Positions 45,403 to 56,370 of a stretch of 57,450 bases of DNA are shown piece after piece. The notes under the pieces were generated by a model. That model made no database searches. It had not been told where the DNA came from and worked only from the letters and a program-made list of their open reading frames with translations. Made by a program: the position numbers and the translations under genes. Every line of letters begins with the position of its first letter. Positions within the stretch are counted from its first letter, which is position 1. Source of the DNA: Peribolospora baueri (taxonomy: Eukaryota > Basidiomycota > Peribolosporomycetes > Peribolosporales > Peribolosporaceae); NCBI GenBank assembly GCA_029717555.1, contig JAMDHS010000115.1, positions 1 through 57,450 of the forward strand, given 5' to 3'.

Positions 45403-46188
45403 GGCGTTTTTCAGCTCGGCCAGGACATGGTGATGGTGGAAAGGAAAGACCTTGCATCATGCTGGCCGTGCTACATTTGACCCACTTGACCTCGAATCGC
45501 CCACGTGATCGGATCGTTGTCGCGGAAAAGGCCACATCAAGGAAGGATTGATGCCATGAACAAGTTCAAATTGCACTTCACTCTAGGGTTCAAGATGCAG
45601 ACGCAGATGTACAAGTCCATAGTTCACAGAGAGAGGGGTGACTGGATATAAGAGCGAGGTGGGGATCTTTGCCCATCCGCGCGGGCCGTATACGAAGTTC
45701 AATCAGCGCTCGAGCAGGGAGACGGACGGTATAGAGGAAGGTATAGACAAAGGTATAGAAGAAGGTGTAGAGGAAAGTATTGAAGGTGTAGAGGAAGGTA
45801 TAGAGGAAGGAGAGCGCCCCAAGCACGTCCGAGGAGAAACAAAACGGTTCAACCCTAGTGCAGAGAGAGAGGGGTGATTGGATATAAGAGCGCGGTGGGG
45901 ATCTTTGCCCATTTGCGCGGGCCGGATTCAAAGTTCAGTCAGCGCTACGAGCAGGGAAGCGGACAGTATAGAGGAAGGTATAGACAAAGGTATAGAAGGT
46001 GTAGACGAAGGGAAGGTATAGATGAAAGAGGAAGGTGTAGAGGAAGGTGTAGAGGAAGGTGTAGAGAAGGTTTAGAGGAAGGAGAGCGCCCAAGCACGTC
46101 CGAGGAGAAACAAAACAAAACAAGATAACAAGAAGTGAGAAGCAAACAAAACAACACAACATACCAAGAAAGAGCGCCACTGCAGAAA
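45403..46188. other. Intergenic region between two - strand genes, holding a tandem duplication
   Basis: Upstream of VPS71 and downstream of the next - strand gene. Most of it (45627-46125) is a diverged direct duplication with AGGTATAGA/AGGTGTAGA-type minisatellite units. No supported gene. Confidence 0.6.
45627..46125. repeat. Two-copy ~240-bp direct repeat with internal GGTRTAGA minisatellite
   Basis: Copy 1 (about 45627-45864) and copy 2 (about 45865-46125) both begin AGAGAGAGGGGTGAYTGGAT, continue with TAAGAGCG...GGGGATCTTTGCCCAT, GCGCGGGCCG and TCAGCGCT, then a run of degenerate AGGAAGGTATAGA/AGGTGTAGA units. They end with AAGCACGTCCGAGGAGAAAC. The internal units vary in number. On the - strand the runs read as CTTTCTCTACACC-like pyrimidine units. 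The origin is unclear: a minisatellite, or a degraded mobile element with internal repeats. Confidence 0.85.
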
Positions 46189-47631
46189 TCAAGCATAGAA
46201 AGAAGACAACGAGGGCACGACGCTCGCCCTCACCGCCGCCCAGCGTTCGTTCTCGGCGATCTGGGCAAGGAGGAACCAAGACGGAGTAGCTCCAGTAGCG
46301 GTGGCGGCTTCCCAGGCGAGGGTGCTCTCGTGTCCGACGGGTGGAAGATTCCAGGCGGGCCAGTGCCAGGGCACCTCCGGTACAGGACACTGACAAGCAG
46401 TGCCCCCGGAGATGCACCCGGACGAGAAATAGTTGAACTCCTCCCTCGTGAAGTCGTCGGCAAACTCGACGCTGGGAGGCATGCCTCCAAACCATCTCGC
46501 CCAGCGACGACGACGTTCGGCATCCGGATGGAGCATGCGGCTCAGGTGTCGATTGATCCTGTCCTCCGCCTCGGCCGCCACCAGATGGGCGAGATATACA
46601 ATCTCCACTTCGCGATGGTGTAGGGCGACCATCTCTTCCTCCTTGCGACGCTGTTCGACGAGCTCCTCTTCCTCTTGGCGGCGGCGTTCGGCGAGAGCAG
46701 CCTGCTCCTCCAGCATCCTCGTGATTCCGCACCGTGCACATGTTTCGGGCCTGTGCTTCATCCCGTAAGCGAAGACCTCGTCTTCGTCGTCGTCGTCCGG
46801 AATTAGCACCCTCTTGTGCGGCGCGTACATGAGGCGGCGCTTGTGCCAAGCAGAGTCGGTGGCCCACTGCAAATCGTTCATGTAGACGCGGTATGCTTCG
46901 AGTTGCGCCGCCTGCTGGGCTTCGAGCTGGGAGGCTTCTAGGACGGCTTGCAAAGCCCTCGCGGTCGCACGGCGCTCTGCGCGCTTCGCGTCTGCGCGGC
47001 GCTTGGAGCCGCGGCCGCGCGCACGCTTCCTCCGCCGGGGAGCCTCATCTGGAGAGGAAGAGGAGTCGGGCGACGAAAAGGATACAGCAGCTAGACTGCC
47101 AAACGACCTGTAAGAAGAGACGCCAATCTTGCCAATCTTGCTCTTGGAGCTGGCCGAGACGTCCCCCCCGCTCTTGCCGTTGGAGCTCGAGTTGCTGTCG
47201 GGGCCCAAACCGCTGCTGTCGAAGAAGCCCCCTTTGTAGACGAAAGGTTTCGCAAGAGCCGAAAGCCGCGACCGGGTGCTGACCGCGCCGCTGCTGACAG
47301 AGCCTCTATCGGAGCTGCTGTAGCCTTTATCATAGTCGGTGAAGCATCTATCGGAGCTGGCCTCGGAAGGGGCCGAAAGGTACGTCCATTCCTCGAGTTC
47401 GCCGCCACTGCACTCCGAGGCCTCGTCAGAAGCAGACCAGCCCTCGACCAAAAATTCGAGGCAAATGGAGGAGCAGTCGGATGAATCGGGCGGAGTAGAA
47501 GGTTCCTCGACGTCAACGTGGAGGAAATCACCATCGTCGAGGACTCCAGGGACGTCGGCGTTCGCACGAAGGGCGCCTCCGCCAGGCAAGGTATCTTTGG
47601 TATCGTCAGCCTTGGAGCTGGAAGCCCGCAT
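46189..47631 (-). CDS. Uncharacterised 480-residue Ser-rich protein with a basic/coiled-coil middle
   Basis: A single open frame from ATG 47631. The N-terminal 190 residues are Ser/Asp/Glu/Gly-rich and probably disordered. Residues about 200-260 are strongly basic then helical (RRRKRARGRGSKRRADAKRA, then ALQAVLEASQLEAQQAAQLE). After this come an acidic DDDDEDE run, a CARCG Cys pair, a Glu/Arg-rich coiled coil (EEQAALAERRRQEEEELVEQ) and a more ordered C-terminal 110 residues with WARWFGGMPPSVEFADDFTR, SGCISGGTACQCPVPEVPWH and PSWFLLAQIAENERWAAVRA. Several Trp and Cys residues in that part suggest a folded domain. I do not recognise the family. The basic stretch could be a nuclear signal. GC3 is high, supporting a real gene. 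Confidence 0.7.
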   Translation of the reverse strand: MRASSSKADDTKDTLPGGGALRANADVPGVLDDGDFLHVDVEEPSTPPDSSDCSSICLEFLVEGWSASDEASECSGGELEEWTYLSAPSEASSDRCFTDYDKGYSSSDRGSVSSGAVSTRSRLSALAKPFVYKGGFFDSSGLGPDSNSSSNGKSGGDVSASSKSKIGKIGVSSYRSFGSLAAVSFSSPDSSSSPDEAPRRRKRARGRGSKRRADAKRAERRATARALQAVLEASQLEAQQAAQLEAYRVYMNDLQWATDSAWHKRRLMYAPHKRVLIPDDDDEDEVFAYGMKHRPETCARCGITRMLEEQAALAERRRQEEEELVEQRRKEEEMVALHHREVEIVYLAHLVAAEAEDRINRHLSRMLHPDAERRRRWARWFGGMPPSVEFADDFTREEFNYFSSGCISGGTACQCPVPEVPWHWPAWNLPPVGHESTLAWEAATATGATPSWFLLAQIAENERWAAVRASVVPSLSSFYA

Positions 47632-49006
47632 GGTGATGGTCGGAAATGAACGAGAAGATGCGAAGAAGAGGAGAGGAGGTAGCGGGAGAAGAGAGGTGAG
47701 TGGCGAGGCGCGAGCCGGAGAAGAGTACGAGAGATTAAGTAGAGATTAGTGTATGGCTTAAGGGAGAACGAGAGTGGGTAGGTTCAGGGCGAGGCGTCAG
47801 CCTTTTATGTCCTCCTTCGCCTGCTGGTCGAGGTGGGCCGTAGAAGGAACGAAGAGGTACTCGGCCGAATATGGGAGAAGTATTCGGTTTCGTATCGCAG
47901 TGCTCGACTATTCAGGGCGCCGAGGAGAGCTGGAGAAGGTGAAACAGCCTGATACTGGGGAAATCGCATCCGATGACGCATTGCCTCATTTGATAACTGA
48001 AACCTGCTGAAGTGCTGGGGAAAGCCGCAGCCGGGTTCACATTAATCGCCGGTGGCTCATGACCGCCTGTAGGGCCAAGATATCCAGCGATCGGTCGTTT
48101 GCGGACGCCGTGTCCGCTCGCTTATTCGCGGCCGACCTTGGTGGCAAACGTCGCATGCTATCTTGACGGACGAACGGCTCGGTCCTCCTCCCAACACGTT
48201 CGAGACTGCGTGTCCCACGCACTCGTCAGTGCTGCTTTCACACTCACCCTCAGACAGGTAGGCACCCGTCTGTCAACGCCGTGCGGAGCCTGAGGCAGAA
48301 CGATATCCAAATCACGCAAAGGGAACTTAAAAGAAAGCGGAGCCGGTCAGTCCACCGCACCGCAACCGCCAGTGAGACAGTAAAGGCAGGATGCAGGATT
48401 AGGCGTTCCATGTCTCGAAACATTGACTTCGGAGTTGAGAAGGTCAGCTGAAGTCGTATCGCCGACGCATCGGTTGGGGTCGTGGTAGTGGTTGTGATGG
48501 CTCGACGAAACCGGATCGTGCCCGCGACGCGTGGACGCGCCGCACCGCAGCAGATGGTCCGTGCGCGATCCGAAAGCGCTTCTGCACGAAGGGCAACCGT
48601 CGCGGACGGAATAAGGAACGAATGTAGATGCATGCATTCTCTTGTTCGTCGTTGATGATCATCCAGAAGCGGGACGTGGCAAGACGAAGGAACGGGAGGG
48701 GAATGATTGTGTACACGTCGGTTCGGACGAGCCGAGAGGGAAGTGAAGCTGTGGCGTGGCAAAATGAAGGTGTCGTGAGGCGAGACTAGAGGAGGCGAGA
48801 TGAAAGGGGTCGTGAGGGATGGAAGACAAGAGGTGACTGAAATGGGAATAAACAGAGCAAAGATACGAGAGAGCGCTTGATGAAGACGTAAGGCGAAAAT
48901 GCCAATGAGGGGGGAAAGGAGGGAAAGAGGGCAAGAAGGGAAGGAGGGTGGCCAGACTCGGCCAGAGAAAACGTCCAGACCCATCGAGGACGACCTCTCC
49001 ACTCGA
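47632..49006. other. 1.4-kb intergenic region
   Basis: Between the start of the 480-residue protein (-) and the stop of cyclin B (-). Apart from the Cys-rich open frame at 48347-48637 listed separately, nothing with coding character is seen. Confidence 0.45.
48347..48637 (-). CDS. Possible small Cys/His-rich protein (96 aa), low support
   Basis: An ATG-initiated open frame with regularly placed cysteines: RDGCPSCRSAFGSRTDHLLR with CGAS, a His-rich stretch (SSHHNHYHDPNRC), and the end NPASCLYCLTGGCGAVD. The CPSC...CG and CLYC...GGC spacing could bind zinc. There is no signal peptide and codon bias is only moderate. It might be an exon of a larger gene, or chance. Confidence 0.25.
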   Translation of the reverse strand: MHASTFVPYSVRDGCPSCRSAFGSRTDHLLRCGASTRRGHDPVSSSHHNHYHDPNRCVGDTTSADLLNSEVNVSRHGTPNPASCLYCLTGGCGAVD

Positions 49007-51150
49007 CTACTCGACAATGATCCCGTTTCGAAAATGCCTCAGCGCCCAGTCGCGGGCAAAGATGGACGCTTTGAGGAACTTCTTGTTGGCGTACTTCTTG
49101 TAGACGAATTGGCTCTCGAAGCCAGGCTGTATGAGGTTTTCTAGTAGGACGTGCGCGCCTGGGAGAAGCTGCTCGGGCATGTGGCAGGAGTAGTAGATAA
49201 AAGCGTCGTCCTAATGTGCACGTAGACAAGGGGAACGCGCGAAGAGACATCGCAAATCGTCTTTGTCAGCACAATCGATCCTGAGGCACCAGCAGCGCGT
49301 GTCAAGTGCAGGTCCGTTTGGCAGAGAGGACCATACGTCCAGCCAGTCGAAAACTCACCCACTCGCCGCCCAACATCCTCTTCGAAAGGTACATGCCCAC
49401 GGCAGCAATGAGGCTAGGCTTGGCCTGCAAGAAACGATGGTCGAGCAGGGTTGCCTCGGTGAGGAACTTGCAAAGCGTGCGCGTCTGGATGTCGTAGTCA
49501 TCGGCCTTGGAGACGCGACGGACCCAGGAGTAAGGAGAGCAGTAGATAGAGATGTTGAAGTCCAGCGTCTGAGTGAGTGTAGAAGCAATGACAAGAGGAC
49601 AGGCGTTAGCGGGGGATGAAGTGGTGATGAGGTAAGCGAGATGCGATGAGCCGACAAGGGGCCCCACGGGAGAGGGAATGCCAAGTGGAGAGGAGACGCA
49701 CCTGCAAAATGATCCTCTCTCCCTTCAAGATCTCATCCTTAGTGTACCCGTTCTCGGTCATGAAAACAAACTCGTCTACGCTGGGCGCCAAGATCTCCTC
49801 GTACTTTGCGGCGATGAACATGGCGGTCACACCAACAAGCTGTAGCTTGACGAGGCTCACGACACGGACGGAGAGGAAGCGATCTACCAGGTTGATGGCG
49901 ATCCACAGCGTCTCGGGGAGCATGTGATAGCGCATGTGCACCTGGAGGAGCCAGTCGACGAGAGTTTGACGCATCGACCTGCGGGAAGAATTGACGACGA
50001 GAACGCCGGCGACCGGGGGAAAGGCAGGATGACGTTCGACACAATCGCTCTTTCTCCCACCGCAGAGTGACAGCAAATGACGGCGTCGGGGCCTGCGCAC
50101 TCACCATTCGATCTCGCTCTGATGCTCCATATAGCTCGGGTTCGGCATCGTCTGCACCTCGCACCTGCTCATATAGTCGAAGATCTCTGCTGCGTACTCA
50201 GCGACCATGCTCGTGTCCTTCAGGTCGTCGGCGTCGAGGCCGACATGGAAGCGCGTCACCTCGCTTTCCCTGTTGCTCTGGGCTTTTCTCCTCCGTTTCG
50301 GAGCATCATCTTCGCCTTCCCGAGATCCTTCTTCTTCGCCATCCTCTTCTTCGTCCTCGTGCTCATCGTCCTCCATAGTGTCCACTCCATCAGGCCCGTC
50401 GGCGGACATCCCAGCGAGCAGGTTGATGCTAGGATGCGCAGCCTCGAACCGTCGACGCACCTCTGCAATCTTGCGTTGGGCCGCTCGCTCGAGCCGAGGG
50501 GATAGCAGGAAGGGATTATCTTGGTCATAGTTGACTGCGTCCTCCTCTTCCTCGTCCTCCTCCTCGTCGGCGTCGTCGAGGTACTCGTCTGAACCGGAGT
50601 AGGAGTCCGTCTCGTCCTCCTCGATAATGTCCACGTCCACGTCTTCCTCTGTGGATTTGAGGGCCCTTGGCTCGTCTAGGCTCGCCTTACTGGAACCGTT
50701 GGCTTTCGCTAGAGCGGGAAGGCTGACGTTGTCGGAGGAGGAAGGGAACGAGGCCTTGGGGCCCAAGGGCTGGCGAAGCTCCGAGCTGGCGACCGTGGAA
50801 CCTTTCAAACGCCTTGGTTCGCCTAACCTGGTCTTGCTGAGGGCGGTGGTCTTGGTTGGAGCGGGGATGTTGGCGTTGGTGGGGTAGGCGTTCTTGGGAG
50901 CCAGAGGTTGGCGAATTTCGGCAACGGTCACCGTCGCGCCTTTCATACGCCGTGGCTCGCCTACTCTCGTCTTGCTGAGGCCAATGCCCTTCACTGGCGC
51001 CGGGACGTTAGTGTTGTTGGAGGAGTAGGCGTTCTTGGAGGCCAAAGGCTGGCGAGGCCCGCCAAGGGCGCCCTTGACTCGCGCGCCTGCGACGACAGTT
51101 GTAGCATTTTCGGCCCCAGCGCCGACGCCGACCCTACCGTTGGCGCCCAT
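49007..51150 (-). CDS. G2/mitotic B-type cyclin
   Basis: Four exons (50105-51150, 49702-49978, 49359-49568, 49007-49210) join in phase to 578 residues. The N-terminal half has three tandem imperfect repeats each starting RQPLxxK (residues 33, 80, 126), then long acidic runs (DVDVDIIEEDETDSYSGSDE and a following DDADEEEDEEEEDAV). The cyclin box follows: DYMSRCEVQTMPNPSYMEHQ, EIEW-SMRQTLVDWLLQVHMRYH, LPETLWIAINLVDRFLSVRV, KLQLVGVTAMFIAAKYEEIL, PSVDEFVFMTENGYTKDEIL, then DFNISIYCSPYSWVRRVSKA, LLDHRFLQAKPSLIAAVGMY and DDAFIYYSCHMPEQLLPG. MRxxLVDWLxxVH and AAKYEEI are hallmarks of Clb/Cdc13 cyclins, which drive Cdk1 into mitosis. The RxxL motifs are candidate APC destruction boxes. An upstream coding exon ending near 51163 is possible (in-frame AKRN precedes the ATG). 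Confidence 0.92.
50638..51054 (-). repeat. Three coding tandem repeats of ~46 residues, each with RxxL
   Basis: Residues 33-79, 80-125 and 126-170 of cyclin B align: RQPLASKNAY, RQPLAPKNAY and RQPLGPKASF at the start; NVPAPVKG, NIPAPTKT and SLPALAKA in the middle; SKTRVGEPRRMKG, SKTRLGEPRRLKG and SKASLDEPRALKS near the end. Copies 1 and 2 are most alike, and copy 3 is more diverged. Confidence 0.9.
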
Positions 51151-53351
51151 GTTGCGCTTCGCTCCTGTCGAAGTATTTGCTGTTGAGCCGCACGCGCGGG
51201 ATGGTGGAGGGTCGGAGAAGATGGTCGGAGGTTATGGTTAACGTATTGAGACGAGGACGGGGGCGGACGAAGGCGAGCTGAAATTGAGGAGGCACAAGGC
51301 AGCGCGTCTGGACGCGAGGAGGTCACGTGCAACCGCTAGGCTGGGTCCCCGCCAGCAGCCGCAGCAGCCGAATGTTGCGTTCCACCTCGGTCAGTCTTAG
51401 CTAGACATGTCCAATCCTCCAGCCAGCCGGCTCCTATGTCCGTATCTTGTCTACATCTTCGCGGGCGGAGACGCGTAGGTACAGCGTTACGGACGTATGA
51501 AGGGCCCATAGTAAAGAGCAGCTCATTTTCGGCTTCTCAGCAAGCCTCCCAGGGACTGTCTTCGAACGTCTTGCGACACCAATCGTTCCCGTCGATGCAA
51601 TCCAAGCAGGATGCGCCCGCAATTCCAAACACAACGGTTCGTTGATCGACAGTCTTTCACAGCATACATGCATTCAAGGTTGGGAGCCAGCCTGGGCGGA
51701 AGGAAATCGCGCCGAGAGGTGTCCGCGCTGAGCGTAGATAACAAGGTCGCAAGGCGCGCGTGGTGCCTAATCTAATCTCACTATTTCATGCTCGCGCGTC
51801 AGAGGGGGCAGGCTCAAACTCACAGGGGAGTCCGAAGCCCAGTGGCGGGAAGAACGGCGGGCATTCCAGGTTGAACGGCTTGCCACGGTCACGATGCGAG
51901 CACATGTAGCTAGGGTGCGTTACGTAGCGAGCGCGTCCAACTGCACTGACGAACATTTGGGTTTGCCAGCCAGCTCAGCGGAGGAGAAGCGGGGAAGCGG
52001 GTTTGCTCCCCTCATACCAGTTCGCATCGCGAGACTGTGGTGTACAGTGACTCTTCGCGTCGTCAAGCGGGTTCCAAATGGACTCGCTTTGCCCGCGTCT
52101 TTCCTTCCGTCCCCTCCAGTCGACCAGCTGAAGCTGTCCTTTCTCACGGTCATATATCCAGGTTTCGCCCTTGCTTGCGCGTGAACTTGTTTCTTAACCC
52201 CCGAAGGTGCCTCGTTCATCTAATTCACTGGACCATGGCCTCAAGGACAGCCAGCAAAATTATGACAGCGGTGGCAGAGCACTGAGACGAAACGGCGAGC
52301 TCCAGTGGGCACTTACAAGTGGTTCAGCCTTAGTCGTGCGGATGGCACCGTTCTCTTAGGGTCGGCATTGACCTTCGCGGACTGTCGTCTCCATGCCCCC
52401 GCCCCCTGCCTCAGACCAGCTGTCTACGCCAAACGAATGCCACAACTATGCCCGAAGGACCTCCATGTCGTCTGTACAGCGCGCGTCTTGGAGAGTTCGA
52501 CGAGTAGGTCCGGATGAGAAAAGAAATCAACGAATGGGTGCCACACATCTATTCCCTTCCCCATGCCTCTGACGCTTCGCCTCCTTTGGGGTTGACGAGC
52601 GAGAGGAAATGCTTGCGCTCGCTTCGCTCTGCTCCTCCCCGGTCTGCGTGCCAGAGAACGAATCGGCCCCGAGCTCACCAAGAAGGTACTGTCCATGAAC
52701 ATCTGGGGGAGGTGCGGGCAAAGGCTCGGCACCTGTTCCCGGCCCCCTTCCTCCCCGGGCACGCACCCGGGAAGAGGACATCTTGAGTGCATCTCGCAGA
52801 CTGACTCGGCCAGACACCCCGTTCCTTGTCCTTCCCACCGTCCGAGTTCCCGAGTGGGAATGGTTGCTTGGTTCCTGCGACTTTTCACTCGCTCTTTACT
52901 CCTGTAACTGCAACCGCTGTCAAGTCGTGCTTCATGTAACACCTAAACTTCCGACAGTCTTCCGATGACCTGGCCACGTTGTTATCATGGTCCTGCAGGT
53001 ATCCAGCACGGTCTTGCTTCTGGGCGATAAAGCTTCGTCTGGTTTGCGCACGTACGACTTCTGCTGCAGCGCCGGTATGGTCTCCGCGCCGAAAAACTCG
53101 AAGAAGGGCTGGTCGAAGTCGCCTTGGTTATCGACGGAGTGCGTGCAGCCTCGAAGCAGGGAAAATAGACGCACGCCTCTTTCCTCCGCCATCCTCGTCG
53201 TCTTGGGCACTCCCCCCATCAGGCAACTTATTGCCGCAGTCGCCACGCGATGATCACGTGGACAAAAAAGACGAGACTCTCTCTCACGCCAACGGCCCTA
53301 TCAAGACTCAAAGCATTCCGTTGTCTTTGATTCGGAGCGGCGACATTCGCC
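51151..53351. promoter_or_regulatory. 2.2-kb divergent intergenic region
   Basis: Between cyclin B (-) and UBA4 (+). Several open frames occur on both strands, but none has a recognised domain or strong codon bias. A - strand stretch at about 52932-53246 containing SVDNQGDFDQPFFEFFGAET and a Cys-containing stretch at 51523-51700 (MYAVKDCRSTNRCVWNCG) look the most protein-like and could be exons of an unrecognised gene. The 200 bases before 53352 should hold the UBA4 promoter. Confidence 0.4.
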
Positions 53352-55670
53352 ATGCCGGACGACGAGCTCCAACGGCTTCGGTCGCGTGTACGAGAGCTTG
53401 AAGCGGAACTTGCTCGCCTCCAATTCACCGACTGCCCCGCGGCTCCTCCCGCTCAAGCTCCGGGGACGTCGGCGTCGACGGTCTCATCAGCGCCCACAAA
53501 CGAACACCTTGTCCGTCCGCTCTCGCTTCCCGAGTATAAGCGCTATGGCAGACAGATGGTTCTCGACCGATTTGGACTTCCCGGTCAACTCAAGCTTAAG
53601 CGTGCCTCGGTGCTCGTCGTAGGCGCTGGAGGTCTGGGATGCCCGGCTGTGCAGTACCTCGCTGCTGCTGGTGTCGGTGAGTGATGCCATTTCGCGCCCA
53701 GCTTTCTTGCTTTTCTTTCCCCTAGAGTGTCAACTGACTACGATTGGAGGTGATGCCCGACTGACGCGGATTCTGGCGTTTCTGTTTCGATATACGTTCT
53801 TCCGAACGCCCCTTGTCGCTGGCTCTCTTAGGGCACATCGGCATCGTAGACCACGACACCGTAGAGACCTCCAACCTCGCTCGACAGATCCTCCACAATG
53901 ACGCACGCACCGGTTGGCTCAAGGCAGCGTCGGCCAAGGCTGCCGCGCAAAGGTGGGTAATCTTTGCCCCCTCTTTCCGCCGTCTCTCGTCTGGGACGCC
54001 TTCATGGGCAGGGTAAAGAAGAAGGAAGCTCATGGCAGAGTCTACTCTTGGTCGCGCCGATCCCCCCAACCCCCAGCATCAACCCGCACATTCGCATCAC
54101 CTCCCACCCCGTTCCCCTTCTCGCCACAAATGCTCTTACTCTCTTCGCGCCGTACGACCTGATCCTCGACTGCACGGACAACCCGGCGACGCGGTACCTC
54201 GTCTCCGACGCCGCCGTGCTGCTCGGGAAGACACTTGTTTCCGGCTCGGCGCTCAGGTGCGATGGACAGGTCGTCGTCTTGAACAAGAAGCTGAATAGGG
54301 GAGCTGGGAGAGCGGCGCGAGAGGCTAGGAGGAAAGCTGGAAGTTTGAAAGCGGGCAAATACACAGTCAGTGCGCCGAGGACAGAGACCGTGGCGGATGG
54401 GGACGGCGAAGACGAGACGATATCGGCTGCAGAGGAGTCGAATGAGGAAGAGCGCGGTCCCTGCTACCGCTGCCTGTTCAAGTCCCCTCCGGACCAGGTG
54501 GTGGACTGCGAGGACGGAGGCGTGTTGGGAACGGTCACTGGCGTGATCGGCACTTTGCAGGCGCTAGAGGCCATCAAGATCATCACTGGACTTGATGACG
54601 GTGAGTTGGCGGGCGAGTGCCAAGGCAAAGGCAGTCTTCGCTCCTCTATGAGTGGACCATGGGGTGATGAGCACTGGGGCCCAACGGGGTGATCGTCTAT
54701 CCTGTGGTCCTGATTTGTTTTCCATCTCGCGCCCTTCCCCCCCGCTCCCTAGGCACTCCGCCAATCCTCCTAGTCTTCTCGGCCCTCTCACCTACCACCC
54801 CATTCCGCTCCTTTCCCCTCCGACCCCGCCGCCACACAGCCTGCCGAGCGTGTGGCGACGCGCGCCTCGTGCCGGACAAGATCTGGGACGTGGCCGACGA
54901 GGACTACGTAACGTTTTGCGGCACCGCGAGAGGAGCCGCGCAAGAGCTGGGTATGGAGCATAGGGTTGGTGTTAGGGAATTGGCGAGCGTTCTAAAAGGG
55001 TCGACGTGGGCTGTCGGCGGCAGCGGAAGTCTGGCGGACGGTCAACGAGACGACGAGCCCGTTCAGGGCGGTGCAGGAAGAAGAAGACCGGCGGTGGTAG
55101 TGGACGTCCGCCCGCCTGTGGAATTCGGCATCGCACACCTTCCGGGCTCCGTCAGTGAGTGGAGCGCTATAGAAGCCAGCATATTGTTCGACTACGCCCC
55201 CCCCCCTCCCTTTTCGTTTGATCGGCTGTCGGTTTCAAAATCGAGCTGACCGCGCGTCCTGACCTCTTTCGAACCCCATTCGTTCAATTTGCGCAGACAT
55301 ACCTCTGGTTGCCTTGCTACGCGAGCCTTTACAGCCCCGTCTCTTCGCCACTCCTTCTATCAGCTCGTCCGCTCCAGAGTCCCATCCTAATGAACTGACG
55401 GGCCCCGCCCACTTCCACAGTCATACACTCACCGCCCCCGCATCACCGGAGATCTACTTCATCTGCAAGCGCGGCAACGACTCACAGCGGGCTGTACGAG
55501 CTGTGCGACAAGCTCTCGTCCGGCGCGGAGAGTCCGCGAGGTCCGATGGCGGGGAAGGAGAAGGGAGCATGGGAAGCGCGAGGGAAGGTGGAGCGGCGGG
55601 GCTGAAGGACGTGATTGGAGGGCTGAGGGCTTGGAGTAGAGAGGTGGACGCCGAGTTCCCCGTGTATTGA
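53352..55670 (+). CDS. UBA4: Uba4/MOCS3: adenylyltransferase and sulfurtransferase of the Urm1/tRNA-thiolation pathway
   Basis: Five exons (53352-53676, 53832-53952, 54077-54600, 54753-55154, 55297-55670) join in phase to 581 residues. An N-terminal coiled coil ([20 protein letters not shown]) is followed by the E1-like ThiF/MoeB domain: [86 protein letters not shown] (zinc-site Cys pair), [20 protein letters not shown] and [11 protein letters not shown] (second Cys pair). The C-terminal rhodanese domain has [20 protein letters not shown] and [20 protein letters not shown] with the persulfide Cys in CKRGNDS. The enzyme activates Urm1 by C-terminal adenylation and thiocarboxylation, for thiolation of wobble-U tRNAs and urmylation; animal MOCS3 also serves molybdopterin synthase. 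The 54753 acceptor was chosen over 54840 because it keeps [20 protein letters not shown], the expected linker. Confidence 0.93.
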
Positions 55671-56370
55671 TTGACGCGGAAGTGGGGGCTCGCTCGGGCT
55701 TGGTCGTGTAGCAAACAGTCTAGACTCATAAGTGCTGGCGAGAGGATGGGGATCGATCCGATCGACTGACTGTCGACAAAAAAGTCCATTCACCCAGCCC
55801 ACCGCGACCGCGGTGTGGACTCAATTTTTTTTCTTGGTCTTCATATGCTCGCTCCCCCGCACTGCACTGTCCATCGGATTTCGTGCGGCGGAGTGTTCGG
55901 TGTGCGTGTCGTGTGCGTGCGCTCTTCGAGCTTTGAATGCAATCCACCACGTCCACATCCACATCGGCCTTCGGTCGAAAACTCTTTTAAAAAAAACTCC
56001 CCGCTCTCGTACATACCATATCGAACCCCGCCTGCCCTTCGTCGTGATGGATCGGTCGTTCGTCTGTCTAGTCTGCTCACTCCTCCCTCCAACGTGAGTA
56101 GCGCCTCTTTCTTTTTTTTCACGACAGAAGCACGACGGACGAGCAGCGTTAACTTCGAGTGCAGGCCGTGTATTGGGATCATTAACCACGCAGCTCCGGT
56201 GGTCTATATACGTTAAGGGGCAAACGTACGTACAACGAACGGGGCGGGGGACTCTGGGCGACGGAAGAAACAAGCCACACTGTGCTATGGTTGGTCTGGT
56301 CTGGTCGCGGCGCAGTCGGACGGCGGCGGACGAAAGAGGACGGAAGCAGGCAAGACGAAGACGAGGGCGA
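55671..56370. other. Intergenic, converging 3' ends
   Basis: 700 bases between the UBA4 stop (+) and the stop of the repeat protein (-). No gene supported; poly-T and poly-A runs near 55827, 55987 and 56111 suit 3' UTRs. Confidence 0.5.

Noticed and set aside
54601-54839. A 239-nt third UBA4 intron ending at 54839
   Set aside because: The acceptor at 54751-54752 gives an in-frame linker ([20 protein letters not shown]) matching the expected stretch before the second zinc-site Cys pair.
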